Shown: positions 5,283 to 6,507 of the stretch, piece after piece
How the letters are laid out: the number at the start of each line of letters is the position of its first letter
Numbering within the stretch: position 1 is the first letter of the stretch
Assembly (NCBI GenBank): GCA_030533035.1
Contig: JAUNJW010000082.1
Coordinates: 1 to 6,507, forward strand
DNA length: 6,507 bases
Source: Erysipelotrichaceae bacterium
Lineage (GTDB): Bacteria; Bacillota_I; Bacilli_A; Erysipelotrichales; Erysipelotrichaceae
Direction: 5' to 3'
Position numbers and translations under genes: made by a program
The notes under the pieces: generated by a model
Database searches by the model: none
What the model was told of the DNA's origin: nothing
Seen by the model: the letters and a program-made list of their open reading frames with translations, nothing else

Positions 5283-5953
5283 AGACGGTTCTCCTCGTCG
5301 CGGATCGACGCCATCATCATATGGTCCGAAATCACAATCAGCATTCCTATGATGATCAGGCCGCTGACCGCCAGGATCGGGGTCCGCATAAAGGAATCCA
5401 GGGCATAGGTGTCAATGATCGTCGCCGTCAGGGCGAACATGCCGACTAAGGCGTCCATCATGTTGATGACGTGGATCATCCGCTGGATGCGGTGGCGCTT
5501 GCGGCCGTGGTAGGCTGTCCGGAAGGAACTGTAGATCCGGAAACATGTGTAGATGATGATATAATAGCGCATCCACCGCCAGTAGGATTTCGAGTGGCCG
5601 AAGAAGACCATCTCGCCGATCATGACGGCCAGGGCGACGTTCATTAACGCCAGCATAATCCCGGTGGTCTCCATGGAACGCCTGGAGATTTCATCGCGCA
5701 TCTCGGGATGGGGCTCATTATGGACAACCCACTTGCGGTTGCACAGGTAAATCCGGATCATTGTCAGCAGGCCGTAATACACCGCCAGCGACATGAACCA
5801 GTCCGAATCGGAAATCAGGCTGTGGATGAAATAGAAAAGCGCGAGAAAGCCGCCGGTGACAATGGAGACAAGGAAAAGAACAAGTTCCCGGAAGAATTTG
5901 CTCGTTTTCCAGTAGTGTCTGAAAACAGCGATCTGCTTTCTTATTTCGTCCAT
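5279..5953 (-). CDS. Unrecognised six-helix membrane protein, coupled to YdcF
   Basis: I do not recognise the family. The 224-residue protein has about six hydrophobic segments: 24-44, 53-71, 95-117, 125-141, 159-180 and 192-210. It has no signal peptide. The loops are basic (CNRKWVVH at 71-78, HGRKRHRIQRM at 149-159), fitting a cytoplasmic location, and the first ~20 residues are a charged amphipathic stretch. A WRWMRYYIIIY segment opens helix 4. The last residues IRDEENRL also carry the ribosome binding site of the YdcF gene, and the two genes overlap by 4 bp, so they form an operon; a shared envelope role is inference. The ATG at 5953 has no Shine-Dalgarno and lies only 9 nt after a -10 element. 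No other start within the first helix fits better. Confidence 0.8.
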   Translation of the reverse strand: MDEIRKQIAVFRHYWKTSKFFRELVLFLVSIVTGGFLALFYFIHSLISDSDWFMSLAVYYGLLTMIRIYLCNRKWVVHNEPHPEMRDEISRRSMETTGIMLALMNVALAVMIGEMVFFGHSKSYWRWMRYYIIIYTCFRIYSSFRTAYHGRKRHRIQRMIHVINMMDALVGMFALTATIIDTYALDSFMRTPILAVSGLIIIGMLIVISDHMMMASIRDEENRL

Positions 5954-5962
5954 AATGTGATC

Positions 5963-5990
5963 ATTCTAGCATTTTTTTAAAAATAGTTAA
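5963..5990 (-). promoter_or_regulatory. Promoter of the membrane protein/YdcF operon, close enough for a leaderless mRNA
   Basis: On the minus strand TTAACT (5990-5985), a 16-bp spacer of mostly A and T, and TGCTAGAAT (5971-5963) make a good promoter with an extended -10. The -35 overlaps the pcp stop codon. Only 9 nt separate the -10 from the ATG at 5953, so transcription would begin about 2-4 nt before it. Confidence 0.6.
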
Positions 5991-6507
5991 GCGTCCCTTT
6001 GACTGAAGACGCTTACAGCCGCTTCAATTGCCTTTTCCATATCGTTCAGTGACATGGAAAACTGTCCTTCTGCCGCCATCTCATCCGAACACGGCAGATG
6101 GATGAATCCGCTGATGACCCGGGGCCTGTTCAGCTCACACCAGCGGCGGACTGAATAGAAAACATGGTTGCACACAAAGGTGCCGGCGCTTTCCGAAACA
6201 GAAGCCGGATATCCGGCGCTGAGGATGGCCGCTTCCATTTTCCTGATGGGAAGCGCGGAGAAATAAGCGCATGGGCCGTCCCTGTCCACCGGCTCGTCAG
6301 CCGGTCTGTTTCCTTTGTTGTCCGCAATGCGGTAGCTGTCGATATTGACCGCGGTTCTTTCCAGGGTGATTCCTCTGCGCCCGGCTGCCAGCCCGAGCGA
6401 AATCACGGCGTCCGGGTTTTCTTTTTCAATTGCGGCAATGACCTTTTCAGCCGCCTCAAAGCGGACTACCGGCAGGACGCAGGTGACGATCTTTATGCCG
6501 CTGATTT
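5987..6507 (-). CDS. pcp: Pyrrolidone-carboxylate peptidase (pyroglutamyl-peptidase I), N-terminus beyond the window
   Basis: A cysteine peptidase of family C15 that removes N-terminal pyroglutamate from peptides in the cytoplasm. About 172 residues are visible; the family usually has 200-215, so roughly 35-40 N-terminal residues lie past the right edge. The reading enters as SGIKIVTCVLPVVRFEAAEKV and continues through NPDAVISLGLAAGRRGITLER; a GTG at 6406 lies inside the fold and is not the start. The catalytic triad is intact: Glu in GITLER (codon 6361-6359), Cys in GTFVCNHVFY (6172-6170) and His in GFIHLP (6100-6098). NIDSYRIADNKGNRPADEPV and GPCAYFSALPI are further family signatures. No terminator is seen after the stop; only 33 bp separate it from the next gene, and the next promoter overlaps its stop codon, so some read-through into that operon is possible. 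Confidence 0.93.
   Translation of the reverse strand, partial: ISGIKIVTCVLPVVRFEAAEKVIAAIEKENPDAVISLGLAAGRRGITLERTAVNIDSYRIADNKGNRPADEPVDRDGPCAYFSALPIRKMEAAILSAGYPASVSESAGTFVCNHVFYSVRRWCELNRPRVISGFIHLPCSDEMAAEGQFSMSLNDMEKAIEAAVSVFSQRDA

Noticed and set aside
4836..5408. A 190-codon plus-strand frame opposite the YdcF gene
   Set aside because: It runs across two genes with clear family or membrane character on the other strand; its composition (many His, Gln, Asp) is typical of an antisense shadow.
6404..6406. GTG as the start of pcp
   Set aside because: The same frame stays open to the window edge and encodes further conserved Pcp sequence (LPVVRFEAAEKV, NPDAV), so the true start is outside.

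Overview
The window looks like a chromosomal segment of a low-to-mid GC Bacillota, probably a gut anaerobe of the Erysipelotrichia or Lachnospiraceae type. This rests on the gene set (C_GCAxxG_C_C redox protein, UlaG-like MBL protein, RsbW-type ATPase domain, YdcF protein), the AGGAGG-type ribosome binding sites, compact hairpin-T terminators and extended -10 promoters. The taxonomic guess is inference only. Every intact gene is on the minus strand, so the genes are read from right to left.

Layout from right to left: (1) 6507-5987, the C-terminal ~80% of a pyrrolidone-carboxylate peptidase (Pcp), cut by the window edge. (2) 5953-4554, a two-gene operon of an unrecognised six-helix membrane protein and a YdcF/DUF218 membrane protein joined by an ATGA overlap. 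Its promoter lies so close to the first start codon that the mRNA may be leaderless. (3) 4449-4021, a small soluble protein resembling the WapI-type immunity family. (4) 3969-3568, a small PNPOx-fold flavin-type protein with its own TATAAT promoter and a strong terminator. (5) 3438-2179, a two-gene operon of a C_GCAxxG_C_C cysteine protein and an MBL-fold hydrolase, ending at a bidirectional terminator.

(6) 2086-1254 is the most unusual part. The C-terminal third of a purine nucleoside permease-like (NUP) protein on the plus strand meets, head to head, the C-terminal RsbW-type ATPase domain of a minus-strand gene. Both lack their 5' parts and they meet within about 20 bp, beside a perfect 6-bp inverted repeat. 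The simplest reading is a deletion that removed the divergent 5' halves of two neighbouring genes, or an assembly join. (7) 1171-113 is an acyltransferase-3 family membrane protein followed by a terminator. The last ~60 bases hold nothing I can support.

The window reads as a run of small independent housekeeping and accessory transcription units. I see no mobile element, CRISPR array, tRNA or rRNA, and no convincing new multi-gene system. The best leads are the double-truncation junction, the MBL protein with a replaced metal ligand, the possibly leaderless operon, and the orphan immunity-like protein.
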